The notes beneath the pieces were generated by a model, which saw nothing but the letters and a program-made list of their open reading frames with translations, did not search any database and had not been told where the DNA came from. Below are positions 7,729-15,607 of a DNA stretch of 64,000 nucleotides, in pieces. Numbering within the stretch: position 1 is the stretch's first letter; each line of letters begins with the position of its first letter. A program made the position numbers and the translations under genes. This DNA comes from an uncultured Paracoccaceae bacterium (GTDB lineage Bacteria; Pseudomonadota; Alphaproteobacteria; Rhodobacterales; Rhodobacteraceae). The stretch covers positions 124,001 through 188,000 of the forward strand of contig CANNFU010000008.1 of the NCBI GenBank assembly GCA_947503965.1, written 5' to 3'.

Positions 7729-8628
7729 ATGGCATTTGGCGTATTCATCCATCGTACAGACTCTATTTACGACGACGTACCGTCGGAGCGATATCAGTTC
7801 CCAAAGCAGTACCTGACACGCGTTCAGCAGTGTGAGGGCGATTGGATTGTCTATCTCGAACCCAGCAAGGTCAAAAACACTAAGGGCTACTTCGCCGTGG
7901 CCAAAGTTCAGGACGTGATCCCAGATCCTAGAAATGCGGACATGCACTTAGCGGTTATCGAACCGGGAACGTATCTCGACTTCGGCGACCCTGTCCCGTT
8001 TCGTGATGCTGATGATTTGGTCGAGCAAGGTCTTCTCAACGACCTAGGCAAGATATCAGGGCGCGCCCAAGCGGCTGTACGACAACTTTCATCGACAGAC
8101 TTTGCCCGGATTGTTGAGCGTGGACTTGGAACTGGCGACGACATTCTCCCTCGGATCGGTCAGGCCGGTGCCGCTAATGGTTTCAATGAGGATCAGACAC
8201 CTTTTCAATTTCCGTCTGCACGGGACCGCGTCAATCAGTTGACGAATAGAACTGTCCGCGACAGGAACTTTCGAAAGAACGTGCTCCGCGCATACGGCGA
8301 ACGATGCGCCATCAGTGGATTGCGGTTGATCAACGGTGGTGGCCGTGCGGAAGTCGAAGCCGCGCACATCAGACCTGTCGAACATGATGGCCCCGACATC
8401 GTCAGTAACGGGATCGCACTGTCCGGCACGGCACACTGGATGTTCGACCGGGGACTGGTTGGGCTATCGGATGATCTAGCGATCCTGATCTCCAGACAAG
8501 CTAATGATCCGGACGCCGTGAAATCCATGATCAACAATTCAGGTAAGCTTTTGGTACCGGGTCGATCGTCAGAAAGGCCACGGGCCGAATTCTTGACCTG
8601 GCATCGAGACAACTGCTTCAAGCACTAG
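7729..8628 (+). CDS. HNH endonuclease (restriction-like)
   Basis: A 299-aa protein beginning MAFGVFIHRTDSIYDDVPSE. The N-terminal part to about residue 110 resembles a DNA-reading beta domain. The C-terminal HNH domain runs about 195-275: the first Cys/metal region ERCAISGLRL, the catalytic His pair EAAHIRPVEH, and NGIALSGTAHWMFDRGLV, the Asn and final His region. These are the features of the YDG/HNH restriction-like nucleases of mobile islands. The frame is open further upstream, but family N-termini start at this MAFGVFIHR. No methyltransferase partner is next to it, so a modification-dependent nuclease is one possibility. Confidence 0.8.
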   Translation: MAFGVFIHRTDSIYDDVPSERYQFPKQYLTRVQQCEGDWIVYLEPSKVKNTKGYFAVAKVQDVIPDPRNADMHLAVIEPGTYLDFGDPVPFRDADDLVEQGLLNDLGKISGRAQAAVRQLSSTDFARIVERGLGTGDDILPRIGQAGAANGFNEDQTPFQFPSARDRVNQLTNRTVRDRNFRKNVLRAYGERCAISGLRLINGGGRAEVEAAHIRPVEHDGPDIVSNGIALSGTAHWMFDRGLVGLSDDLAILISRQANDPDAVKSMINNSGKLLVPGRSSERPRAEFLTWHRDNCFKH

Positions 8629-8717
8629 GTACGCTTGATTTGGGAACAAATCACGGGCAACATAGAGAGAATTGAACCAAGTCATTTCGAAAATCTTACA
8701 ATCTCTAGAGGGTTAGT

Positions 8718-9656
8718 ATGCAGATTTCTCTCGCAAAAAAAGAAGAGGATCAAATTCAGGCCAGACGAATTCGCGACTTTCTTCAGCCGTACTTAGGGGA
8801 CAAGAATAAAATTGTTATGTCGCAGGATATCCCCAACGGGACGCCGTGGCGTGATTGGATCAAAACAGAGCTCAAGAATTCGGACCTCTTGTTGGTATTG
8901 TTTTCTGGACCTTCGCGGGACTGGAATTGGTGTAACTACGAGATTGGTCTGTTTACCCCTCTGACCGACCGGCCGGAGAAACCGATCGTATGCATTCACC
9001 CACCTGAACAACTTCCTCCAGATCCAATTGACGACTTACAATCCCTCCCTTGCAAGATTGATGAGCTACAGGATTTCTTTGGCAAGCTCTTTGAAGGGCA
9101 CTATTCCGATGGGGTTTCGATCAACTCGGCAGCCGCCCAGAATGAAAGCAGCATGCGAGAAATTGCTACGCGGATCCATGAAGAATGGGCACATCATGGC
9201 GAGTCCGATAACAGACTGTACTATACCCGTCACATTACTATAAAAATGCTGTCGGAAGACAATGAACCACCTGAGCTGACTGAGGATGCCATTATTACTG
9301 GTGACCGCTTGTCCTTAGAGATTTTTGGTATTGTCCAACGATCAACTTCAAACCCTTGGACGTGGGGATCGTTCAAAGAGTATCTGTCAAAAAGCGCGCA
9401 GAATGCCGGGGCAGACTCTGACAGATTGTTGGGAGAGTTTGTCAATTCTGTAAATAGTGCATGTAAAGACGAAATGATCTCACCGTCGGATTTTCGCATC
9501 GCGTCCCTTTCAAGCGGAAAGCGTTACCAGCCTGTAATTCATCGGAGGGATTCATATTACGATGGCACGTATCGGATTCGCGTCTTGTTCATCCAAGTTG
9601 CCGAAGAAGGTGGTAGGGAACGCAATTTGACCTTTCCAACACCACCTGGCGAATAG
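8718..9656 (+). CDS. TIR-domain protein
   Basis: 312 aa. Residues 1-130 read as a TIR-like fold: a short first strand QISLAKKEEDQ, helix RRIRDFLQPYL, central strand SDLLLVLFSGPSRDW, and WCNYEIGLF carrying a Glu at the place of the NAD-cleaving glutamate of bacterial TIR domains. The first strand is abbreviated, so activity is uncertain. The rest (about 160-312) is a soluble domain I do not recognise, possibly an effector-associated or sensor module. It is the first of the long plus-strand TIR run. Codon use and base composition are more AT-rich than the core. Confidence 0.7.
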   Translation: MQISLAKKEEDQIQARRIRDFLQPYLGDKNKIVMSQDIPNGTPWRDWIKTELKNSDLLLVLFSGPSRDWNWCNYEIGLFTPLTDRPEKPIVCIHPPEQLPPDPIDDLQSLPCKIDELQDFFGKLFEGHYSDGVSINSAAAQNESSMREIATRIHEEWAHHGESDNRLYYTRHITIKMLSEDNEPPELTEDAIITGDRLSLEIFGIVQRSTSNPWTWGSFKEYLSKSAQNAGADSDRLLGEFVNSVNSACKDEMISPSDFRIASLSSGKRYQPVIHRRDSYYDGTYRIRVLFIQVAEEGGRERNLTFPTPPGE

Positions 9657-9721
9657 TGTGTGGAGCGCTCTGACCGTAATGCTATCTTAATACTTACGCA
9701 GAAAATGCAATGCGAATCCAG

Positions 9722-9803
9722 ATGATGGAAGCCCTTCGAAGCGCACTTTGCTCGCGAGACAGGTCATTTATCTATTATGGGCAATCTGACCGGGAAACAG
9801 CTG
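9722..9803 (+). pseudogene. Remnant of the 5' end of a TIR gene
   Basis: The frame encodes MMEALRSALCSRDRSFIYYG then QSDRETAG, which parallels the start of the TIR gene at 15,601 (MLEAFRNALLTRGRIFISYC then QSDQEVAS); the DNA also aligns, at roughly 70 percent by eye. After about 28 codons the similarity ends and the frame loses TIR features. It is therefore a scrap of a duplicated or recombined TIR gene, left just before the intact start of the next one. Confidence 0.6.
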
Positions 9804-9989
9804 GGGTGTGTCTGACGTCAGCGCCTATCTTTCAGCTATGCCGGGCAATTGGGCAGAGGTGCCCCTACTTTGCTAAATACCTGCTTCATTCGTTTTCATC
9901 TGTTCCGTTTCGGAGTCAACTATCGCCAGCATTCCATTGTTGGGAAACTAGGGACGCTCAGGTAACCTATTTCGAAAGGGACGAAAAAG

Positions 9990-12737
9990 ATGTTTGATGC
10001 CTTTATTTCCTATAGTCGTCAAAGCGATCTAGAGGTCCCTGAAGCATTTCAGAACTGGCTTGAGCGTTTTGCAAAGCCTTGGTGGCGGCGGAGGTCTATC
10101 CGAGTTTTCCGAGATCAGACGAACCTTACAGTAAGCCCAAATGGATGGGCTGCCATCTCAGAGGCGTTAACAAATTCAACGTGGATGATACTATTTCTTG
10201 ATCCATACGCCGCAGAGTCAAAGTGGGTCAATCGCGAAGTTCGGCTTTGGTTGGGTGATGATCTTGCTGGGGAACGCAACGATACCGACCTAAGTGTCCC
10301 TTTAGAAAGTGTGGATCGATCCAAACTCAATCGACTCATATTGGTGGTAAAAGCCGGGAAGCTTCACTGGAACGATGCAAAGAGTGATTTCGATTGGAGG
10401 ACTACAGATTGTGTTCCTAAGTGTTTATCCGGCGTTTTCTTACAGGAGCCATTTTGGGGGGACTTAAGAGACATTTCACACGATAGCGCCAATGCACTGG
10501 ACCGCAGCAATCCAGATTTCATCGGTCTTGTTGCGAAGGTTTCCGCAAAAATTCGTAACCTAGAACTTTCCGATGTAATAGGTGAGGAAGCTCGCAGGCA
10601 TAAGCAAACAATGCGTACCGCTTTGCTTGCATTACTAAGCCTAACTACGCTTGCATTACTACTTTCGGTAGTTGCACTTATTGCAGTATTTTCAGCTCGT
10701 TCTGCAGACGATCAACGTGTTATCGCTGTTGCTTTATCTAACGCGGCTCAATCGCGCGCGGAGGTTTTGAGCAACCCCGGTGAACTTGCCGCAGCTGCCC
10801 GAGTTGCGACTGCATCTTTTGAATCCTTAAAGGCCGTTTCAGATAGTCCTTCCGTGCCAGCCTGGTATCGCGACACTGTCCTACGTTTCGACGAGCTATT
10901 GCCCGGTTTCATTCCTCAATTGGCGCAGGGCGTCGCACGTTATGAGCTGCCGCCGGTCTCGCCAGCGCACACGATTCTTCACGAAGCAAATGCGCTTCTG
11001 CCTCTTTCAGTCCAGTCGTTCGATAGTAGCTTTGAGTCGGATGCAACCCTGTTGGGAATTGTGGATCAAAAAGGAGTTATTGTTGGTGAAAGGGCCAGTA
11101 ACACAGTCGAAATTTGGGACTTGGAGACATCTGAGGTAAGGACGGTAAGGTTTGCGACGCCAACTAGAAGGGTCAATGGGCAGTTGAACCTGGTCCATTC
11201 TGGAAATGGGAAATGGGTAGCGACTGAAGATAGCCGTTCCGGTGAGGTTGTCGTAGCCGAGGTTTTGACTGGTGAGCAGTATCTCCGATTCGATCCTGTT
11301 CCCTATCTAGAGGATGTGGCCAGCCGTAGAGTTGAAATTAGCGAAACTGAGTCTGGTGGACCAGTAGTAGAGAATTTTATTGTATCAAGCGGAGGCGGTG
11401 CTTCCGCGCTTGCCGGGATTACAATGAATGAGCTGGGCGACCAGCTTGTGATTGTTTCCGAAGATGGTGCCAGCGCTCTGCTTAGCTTGAACTTTGATAG
11501 CCGCGATGTTCATCGCGTCTCTTCAATGACGTTGGAGCCAGCGGGAGTATCAGATTTAATGAGGATGCAGTTTTGGCAAATGAGCCCAGATGGAGAATAC
11601 CTCGTTGCTTCGCCGAGTTCGCATGACATAGGTCAGGCGCCGTTGTTCATTTGGGACACAAACACAGGTAAAGAATCCAAGGCATCCAGAATTTTTTCGG
11701 GGTCGGTTAAGGTAGTTTCTTTTTCACCAGACAGTGAATTGTTGGCTGTTGGTACGAACGATGGTGAAATTTTGGTTTTTGACTATGAGACTGGTCTTCC
11801 GCGATCAAGCCTACGCGTCACTGGACAAGTAGATTCCATTGCTGTTGGAACTGGTCTCTCTGAAGGTCTTGTGGCAGTAGGCACTGGATCCTATGTCAGT
11901 ATATTTGATTTGTCTTTAAGACTAGAGGTTGCGCGCATCCCGTTAGCCGGCGCGGTGCAGGGTATTGCTTGGCTCGACGACCGACTGGAACTGGCAACTG
12001 GCTCGTTTAGCGGAAATGTTGAAGGGCCAGCCGTCCGAATTTGGGACCTCACATACGCAAGGCGTCTTGTTTCTAGCCGCATGCAAACCCCATATTCAGT
12101 GGACGCTATAGCAGTAGATGAACGAAACCTGGTAGCAATCGGATGGCCGGCATCACTCTATAATTGGGATTTAGAAACCACCGAATTACTCTACCAGCAT
12201 CGCCACGAGGGTATAAGCCGGAAGGCAATTGCTTTGAATAGTGCAGAAAATGCAGTCGCTTTAGTTTCAATGCTAGACAACACAATCGCCCAATTTCTCG
12301 ATCTTAATACCAACGTTCTGACGCCTATTGCCGGGCTTGGGTATGGATCGACGGCTTTAAGTGACGGGTCCCCTTTTCTGGCGGAAGCTGCATTTAGTGC
12401 TGACGGGTTACGAATGGCGCGGCTAATAAAGTCACAGGAAGGGGACCCTTGTACACTTGAGATTTGGAACCTGCCCCAAATGTCGATCCTCAAAAAAACT
12501 TCATGCCACACGCAGACTGATGACGTAGTTCTCAGCGCTGATGGAAGTTTTGTTGCTTGGTCGGTCAAAGGCGACAAACCACATCTCAATATTTTGAACC
12601 TTACTCAAGATACAGTTCCATTAGCAGTACCAGTTGAGTTGGAGCAAAGGGCCACAGTTTCCAAGCAAATCGCTTTCTCGCCGGATGGCTCTCAAATCAT
12701 TGTAGCAGAGGGGAAGCCCTTTCTATTTTCGATGTAG
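9990..12737 (+). CDS. Membrane TIR / beta-propeller protein, frameshifted near its end
   Basis: A 915-aa reading frame. The TIR domain is at residues 1 to about 160 (MFDAFISYSRQSD; NSTWMILFLDPYAAESKWVN; REVRL with the candidate catalytic Glu). One hydrophobic helix follows at about 207-236 (TALLALLSLTTLALLLSVVA), and a long WD40-like propeller continues to the end (repeated V-x-I-W-D or I-F-D blades such as LFIWDTNTG, VRIWDLTYA, LEIWNLPQM). The frame stops at 12,737 but the last blade continues one frame over (IFDVATGVLLS...), so an intact gene would end at 13,066 with about 1,025 aa. A sensor propeller outside or across the membrane joined to a cytoplasmic TIR effector is the likely layout. 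Confidence 0.8.
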   Translation: MFDAFISYSRQSDLEVPEAFQNWLERFAKPWWRRRSIRVFRDQTNLTVSPNGWAAISEALTNSTWMILFLDPYAAESKWVNREVRLWLGDDLAGERNDTDLSVPLESVDRSKLNRLILVVKAGKLHWNDAKSDFDWRTTDCVPKCLSGVFLQEPFWGDLRDISHDSANALDRSNPDFIGLVAKVSAKIRNLELSDVIGEEARRHKQTMRTALLALLSLTTLALLLSVVALIAVFSARSADDQRVIAVALSNAAQSRAEVLSNPGELAAAARVATASFESLKAVSDSPSVPAWYRDTVLRFDELLPGFIPQLAQGVARYELPPVSPAHTILHEANALLPLSVQSFDSSFESDATLLGIVDQKGVIVGERASNTVEIWDLETSEVRTVRFATPTRRVNGQLNLVHSGNGKWVATEDSRSGEVVVAEVLTGEQYLRFDPVPYLEDVASRRVEISETESGGPVVENFIVSSGGGASALAGITMNELGDQLVIVSEDGASALLSLNFDSRDVHRVSSMTLEPAGVSDLMRMQFWQMSPDGEYLVASPSSHDIGQAPLFIWDTNTGKESKASRIFSGSVKVVSFSPDSELLAVGTNDGEILVFDYETGLPRSSLRVTGQVDSIAVGTGLSEGLVAVGTGSYVSIFDLSLRLEVARIPLAGAVQGIAWLDDRLELATGSFSGNVEGPAVRIWDLTYARRLVSSRMQTPYSVDAIAVDERNLVAIGWPASLYNWDLETTELLYQHRHEGISRKAIALNSAENAVALVSMLDNTIAQFLDLNTNVLTPIAGLGYGSTALSDGSPFLAEAAFSADGLRMARLIKSQEGDPCTLEIWNLPQMSILKKTSCHTQTDDVVLSADGSFVAWSVKGDKPHLNILNLTQDTVPLAVPVELEQRATVSKQIAFSPDGSQIIVAEGKPFLFSM

Positions 12738-13066
12738 CTACTGGTGTGCTGCTTTCCAAATCAAAACCATTGGGAGCGACAGTTCTGGATATCATTCTCA
12801 CTGACCGTCCTTTGCGTGCTGTTGTTGCAGTTTCAGATCGCAGACTACTGGTGATGGAAGCTCTTACTGGTAGGATTTTGGAAAGCCATCGGTTTGATAC
12901 AAACACACTCGGAAACGTAAGCCTAGCAGTCATTGGAAATGAAATTTGGGCAAGTTTTGCGGACGGGAGAGTTGACCGTCAAAGAATTTTTAATTGGCCA
13001 CTGACTACAAATACGATCGCTGAAGATTTATCTATTCGGTTAGGGCAAAAAACGTCGATACAGTGA
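12714..13066 (+). pseudogene. Out-of-frame C-terminal propeller segment of the TIR/WD40 gene
   Basis: Reading the other frame from the GGGG at 12,710-12,713 gives EALSIFDVATGVLLSKSK and later LLVMEALTGRILESHRF, both in register with the blades before the shift. One missing G in that run accounts for the break. This is either a real one-base deletion, a sequencing error, or slippage at a G tract. The segment is not expected to be a separate gene although an ATG at 12,746 opens it. Confidence 0.7.
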
Positions 13067-13169
13067 GAACTAGAAGAGATACAATCATTGTCTCGGCAAG
13101 CGCGTTGTTATGCGACCAGGTCTTCGTCAATCGAGACTGATCGCCACGAAAGTTATTTTACCGATGAGC

Positions 13170-13327
13170 TTAACAACGCTACCGCGGTTGGTGAGCAGTC
13201 GTGCTTCAAGAACGAACGTCAGTTTACGGCTTTGCTCGGGTTAGTGCCTATCATGCGGGGTGAGGTTTTAGGTGTTGAGCGGCGGCGGCGCTAGAGTGAT
13301 GATGAGGTCTTGAAGGTTATCGCCGAT
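13170..13327 (+). mobile_element. Fused scraps of two insertion sequences (IS110-like and IS66-like)
   Basis: In one frame, FKNERQFTALLGLVP (13,205-13,249) matches the conserved block FKNGRQFAAWLGLVP of IS110/IS1111 transposases. Ten bases on, GEVLGVERRRR-stop-SDDEVLKVI resembles the start of the IS66 accessory protein, with a TAG where that family has Trp. Both are short and broken. This is debris between the TIR/WD40 gene and the radical SAM module, and shows past recombination here. Confidence 0.45.
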
Positions 13328-13675
13328 GCTGAACGAGGACCATCGGACCAAGAACTTCTAAATGCGCCGATCATCAACCATTATCGCCTCGAAACAATTG
13401 GCGAAAGCGTTCAACAAATTTACGGTCAAGTGCAGGGATATCCGACGATTGATGATCCGTATGTGACGACAACACCGCTTTTCGGTTTTGACCCAGATGC
13501 TGGATGGGCGCGGACGCGTAGTCTTTGGTATCGGCTAGGTTCAGATTGGCAACTTTTGAACCCAAAGGAGAGGGATGAGATGGTTGTGACCATTCAAAGG
13601 TTACTTAAGGTGCAGCGGAACTGGGTTTCTGCCGAGATACACGAGAATCGAAAGCTAGATGCGATTGTGAAATAA
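13310..13675 (+). CDS. Small conserved protein (DUF6634-like), probably 5'-truncated
   Basis: 121 codons from a TTG. ADAERGPSDQELLNAPIINH, GYPTIDDPYVTTTPLFGFD and GWARTRSLWYRLG match my memory of a small Rhodobacteraceae family of unknown function (I believe DUF6634). The frame upstream is continuous with the IS66-like scrap apart from one TAG, and no good start or ribosome site is present, so the original 5' end was probably lost when the IS inserted. It is likely a decayed gene rather than a working one. Confidence 0.45.
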   Translation: MKVIADAERGPSDQELLNAPIINHYRLETIGESVQQIYGQVQGYPTIDDPYVTTTPLFGFDPDAGWARTRSLWYRLGSDWQLLNPKERDEMVVTIQRLLKVQRNWVSAEIHENRKLDAIVK

Positions 13676-13880
13676 CGAAGCGGCGAGGCGCCGATCCGAA
13701 AGTCAAATGACGAGATGTAGCGTCCGAAAACGCATAGAATTCGGCTTAAAATGAACCTTTATCGCCAAGGCTGCGCGGTCTCAAGTGCAGACAAAAGGAA
13801 ACAAAAACCTTGCCAAGTTAGATAAACGAGAGCTAGCATCTAGAAGCTATTTTAAAGAATTTACCCAAGGAGATATTTTG

Positions 13881-14123
13881 ATGGCCGGGAAAAAACTTGG
13901 TTCTGATTGGAAAATCAAAAGAGTATCCGAAACAGAAGTTTCGATAACTTTGCCGCAAGGTATGCATTTTACAGGTGAATCACTTAGTATAGATGACATC
14001 CTAGAAGCGGCGCAGCGCCACGGGGTGATGGTAAAGGGCGAGATTGAAGGCAAAGCTGGCGACGAAATCACTCTTCGTTGTTGTAGTGGAAATACCGCGA
14101 TTGCTGCCCAAGCGCCGAGCTGA
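13881..14123 (+). CDS. Putative RiPP precursor peptide (80 aa) ahead of a radical SAM maturase
   Basis: Start ATG at 13,881 follows a near-ideal ribosome site, AAGGAG eight bases upstream. The product has a charged leader-like part (KKLGSDWKIKRVSETEVSIT; SIDDILEAAQRHGVMVKG) and ends LRCCSGNTAIAAQAPS, with two adjacent Cys close to the C-terminus and small residues after them. The radical SAM/SPASM gene starts seven bases after its stop. A short protein with a Cys-containing tail directly before a SPASM maturase is the classic layout of a precursor and its modifying enzyme. I know no named precursor family that matches. A small chaperone or RiPP-recognition protein is the alternative. Confidence 0.55.
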   Translation: MAGKKLGSDWKIKRVSETEVSITLPQGMHFTGESLSIDDILEAAQRHGVMVKGEIEGKAGDEITLRCCSGNTAIAAQAPS

Positions 14124-14130
14124 TTGCTCG

Positions 14131-15441
14131 ATGCCAAAATTGAAATTCTCTAAGCACACCATTGTGACGCGGAAAACTGATCGCGTCATATTGGTTGGTT
14201 TACTGAAGCGCTGTATCGTTGAACTTGGCGAATACGAGTACGAACGGCTTTGTAGCCACCTTGAATCGGATCGTATATCCCCAGAAATTGCTGATTTAGC
14301 TACTGCTCTGAATGAAAGTCTAATTTTGGTGGACGATGAGTTCGACGAGCAAGCCTACGTAGTTCGTCAAAGTCGCATAGCTCGACTTGCGCCCGACACC
14401 TTCGGTATGATCATTGCACCGACTATGTCATGCAATATGGGCTGTCACTATTGTTTTGAACAGAAACCGGAATCAGATGGAGGGATGACTGAAGCTGTTG
14501 TAGAGCGGCTTGAAAGTTTCGTGCACTCGCGCATATCCGATTCTGGCGTTAAGTCACTCTACCTAAGGTGGTTTGGAGGAGAGCCGCTGGCACAGCCGGG
14601 ACTAGTTGTAAGCTTGTCAGAGAGATTGCGAGAAATGGCTCATAGCTTGGATGTCGGTTTTTCGGGCGATGTTGTTACGAACGGATACTTTTTGACAAAA
14701 GAGCTTTCTCAAAATTTGTTTGACGTAGGTTTGCGTTCCATTCAGGTGACGCTTGACGGAGCGCGGCGAAGACACGATCGAATTCGTCGCGACAAATCCG
14801 GTGGTAGTTCATATGATCGGATTGTTGCGGCCATACTCGAAGCTCCTGATGGCCTTAGTTTTTCTATGCGCATTCATGTTGCCCCTTATAACGAAGCAGA
14901 GATTCCGGAGCTTCTGAAGGATCTTAAACGTTTAGGCCTCGATAAGCGCTTAGGTACGCTCTATTTCGCGCCACTATTCAACTACCGCCAAAATGATGGG
15001 ACACGCCAGTTTCAGAACGGAAACCCACTCTATCTCTCCTCCAAACAATTTGCAGAACGTCAAGTAGAGCTTCATCGCCTAGCTCTTTCCTTGGGTTTTC
15101 GGATGCCTGATCCACTAGATGCGGACTACGGGGTTTGTACCGCTCTGCGTGAAAACACTGTTGTGGTGAATCCGGATGGTAGCCTGACAAAGTGCTACAT
15201 GGATGCGGGCGATGCCAATGAGATTTTTGGTTCCATTGATATGCCTAGTCTTCAACCGGAAAACCAACAAAAGTGGCGCGACACTCAGTTTCAGGATGAT
15301 GACAGTTGCCGTGAATGTAAGTTCAATCCAATATGTTTGGGTGGATGCGCTAAGCAAGCTAGCCAGGCCGACGACAAGACAATGGTTTGCACACCTCTCA
15401 AGTACAATGCCGAAGAACTTATTCCTTTGCATTATGAGTAG
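14131..15441 (+). CDS. Radical SAM/SPASM peptide maturase
   Basis: 436 aa. An N-terminal region of about 80 residues, suited to leader binding, precedes the radical SAM core with its 4Fe-4S/SAM motif C101-N-M-G-C105-H-Y-C108. WFGGEPL, VTNGYFL and VTLDGARRRHD are typical of SPASM-family peptide-modifying enzymes. The C-terminal SPASM region has the auxiliary-cluster cysteines: VCTALRE, KCYMD, CRECKFNPICLGGCAKQA and VCTPLKY. Such enzymes usually make thioether, ether or C-C crosslinks in a peptide. The start is the ATG at 14,131, just after the candidate precursor; the longer frame upstream overlaps that gene. The next small ORF begins inside its last codons. Confidence 0.88.
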   Translation: MPKLKFSKHTIVTRKTDRVILVGLLKRCIVELGEYEYERLCSHLESDRISPEIADLATALNESLILVDDEFDEQAYVVRQSRIARLAPDTFGMIIAPTMSCNMGCHYCFEQKPESDGGMTEAVVERLESFVHSRISDSGVKSLYLRWFGGEPLAQPGLVVSLSERLREMAHSLDVGFSGDVVTNGYFLTKELSQNLFDVGLRSIQVTLDGARRRHDRIRRDKSGGSSYDRIVAAILEAPDGLSFSMRIHVAPYNEAEIPELLKDLKRLGLDKRLGTLYFAPLFNYRQNDGTRQFQNGNPLYLSSKQFAERQVELHRLALSLGFRMPDPLDADYGVCTALRENTVVVNPDGSLTKCYMDAGDANEIFGSIDMPSLQPENQQKWRDTQFQDDDSCRECKFNPICLGGCAKQASQADDKTMVCTPLKYNAEELIPLHYE

Positions 15442-15607
15442 CTCGTTGATGGAGCTGCCAAGGTTATTACGAGAGCTCAGCCATCAACACCATAGAGAAG
15501 TTTCTTACCAATCAGATACGGGATGGTTGGTTCGAACCTTTGATCAGCACAACATCGGATTTGTTTTTGTTTTTCGACAGCAAGCGTTTGGACAAGTAGG
15601 ATGCTAG
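15434..15607 (+). CDS. 57-aa ORF overlapping both the maturase and the TIR gene
   Basis: The ATG at 15,434 overlaps the stop of the radical SAM gene (15,439-15,441), and its TAG (15,605-15,607) overlaps the first codons of the TIR gene in ATGCTAG. Overlap at both ends fills the only gap in the operon and suggests coupled translation. The product starts MSSSLMELPRLLRELSHQHH, has GWLVRTFDQHNIGFVFVFRQ in the middle and ends in Gly-Cys. No family recognised. It could be a second substrate, an adaptor between maturase and TIR effector, or a translational bridge only. Confidence 0.5.
   Translation: MSSSLMELPRLLRELSHQHHREVSYQSDTGWLVRTFDQHNIGFVFVFRQQAFGQVGC

Noticed and set aside
12746..13066. 106-aa protein as an independent gene
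   Set aside because: It is the continuation of the propeller of the TIR/WD40 gene after a one-base shift, with no ribosome site.
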